15,135 nt of DNA, from NCBI GenBank assembly GCA_964618405.1, contig CAZUAY010000069.1, forward strand, positions 1 to 15,135, written 5' to 3'. Each line of letters starts with the position of its first letter. Positions within the stretch are counted from its first letter, which is position 1. Of the stretch, positions 14,994 through 15,135 are shown one piece after another. Below the pieces are notes generated by a model. That model saw only the letters and a list, made by a program, of their open reading frames with translations, ran no database searches and was not told where the DNA came from. Source of the DNA: JBBQIY01 sp964618405. GTDB taxonomy: Bacteria; Verrucomicrobiota; Kiritimatiellia; RFP12; UBA3636. The position numbers and the translations under genes were made by a program.

Positions 14994-15053
14994 CTCTCCG
15001 CGCGGCCGCGCTGCGAAAAAACGATGGAGTAACTTTTCGCATGAATCGCGGAG
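14994..15053 (+). terminator. Nested inverted repeats after the AsmA-like gene
   Basis: CTCCGCG (14996-15002) can pair with CGCGGAG (15047-15053), enclosing TGCGAAAA (15012-15019) that pairs with TTTTCGCA (15034-15041) over a 14-nt loop. A separate 12-bp palindrome GCGCGGCCGCGC occupies 15000-15011. The position, just after the last stop, suits a transcription end, but there is no clean T-run after the outer stem, so it could equally be part of a dispersed repeat. Confidence 0.4.
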
Positions 15054-15074
15054 GAGGAGGACAGGCGAAGCAAA

Positions 15075-15104
15075 CGGAGAACGGGTTGGAAAACCCGTGC
15101 TCCG
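15075..15104 (+). repeat. Hairpin repeat with GGAA tetraloop
   Basis: ACGGGTT (15081-15087) pairs perfectly with AACCCGT (15092-15098) around GGAA, a GNRA-type tetraloop. After one A-G mismatch the stem continues with CGGAG (15075-15079) against CTCCG (15100-15104), for 12 pairs in all. It lies in the gene-free sequence at the window's right edge and looks like an intergenic palindromic element of a kind different from the 20-bp palindrome. Confidence 0.7.
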
Positions 15105-15135
15105 CTCGTTACGGCCACTTCCTTTACGAACTCGA

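Noticed and set aside
15041..15135. Open frame starting MNRGGGGQAK and running off the window end
   Set aside because: It crosses the hairpin repeat, has a poorly spaced GGAG (15026-15029) and no recognisable domain. More likely repeat DNA than a gene, though the cut edge prevents certainty.

Overview
The window is a compact, gene-dense bacterial chromosome segment in which all ten recognisable genes lie on the + strand. Its gene set is an L13-S9 ribosomal pair, an RhlB-like DEAD-box helicase, a PPi-type phosphofructokinase, a divergent RdgC-family protein, two DUF4886 SGNH hydrolases, a secreted GH42-like protein, a ceramidase-family hydrolase, a Gfo/Idh/MocA oxidoreductase and an AsmA-like envelope protein. 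This mix, with moderate G+C content, best fits the Planctomycetota-Verrucomicrobiota-Chlamydiota (PVC) superphylum, in the Kiritimatiellota, Lentisphaerota or Verrucomicrobiota. That placement is inferred from gene content; no 16S or other taxonomic marker search was possible.

Layout. 1-181 is an untranslated leader. 182-1030 is rplM-rpsI, closed by a strong hairpin terminator at 1052-1090. 1155-2885 encodes the helicase. Between it and pfp lie two different tandem arrays that both have a 7-nt period. 2989-4221 is pfp and 4345-5460 is the RdgC-like gene. A perfect 20-bp palindrome directly follows the stop of the RdgC-like gene, and a second copy lies in frame inside the 3' end of the first SGNH gene. 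5524-9347 is a tight run of two DUF4886 paralogues (ATGA overlap) and a GH42-like secreted protein. 9449-11902 holds the ceramidase-family hydrolase and the oxidoreductase. 11915-14992 is a 1025-residue AsmA-like protein. The window ends in repeat-rich sequence with several inverted repeats.

How the genes may work together. The left third is housekeeping: translation, RNA remodelling, glycolysis and possibly DNA recombination. The middle (5524-11902) resembles a small catabolic locus for a glycan or glycoconjugate: esterase-like SGNH proteins, a GH-A-like protein, an amidase-like metallohydrolase and a sugar-type NAD(P) oxidoreductase. No transporter, SusCD pair or dedicated regulator is visible, so the substrate is unknown. 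The AsmA-like gene is 12 nt downstream of the oxidoreductase and may be co-transcribed, but its role is probably in the envelope.

I see no CRISPR array, tRNA, rRNA, transposase or phage module. The most unusual features are the paired palindrome that extends a protein, the heptamer arrays that place stops in all six frames, and the GH42-like protein that appears to lack the usual catalytic glutamates.
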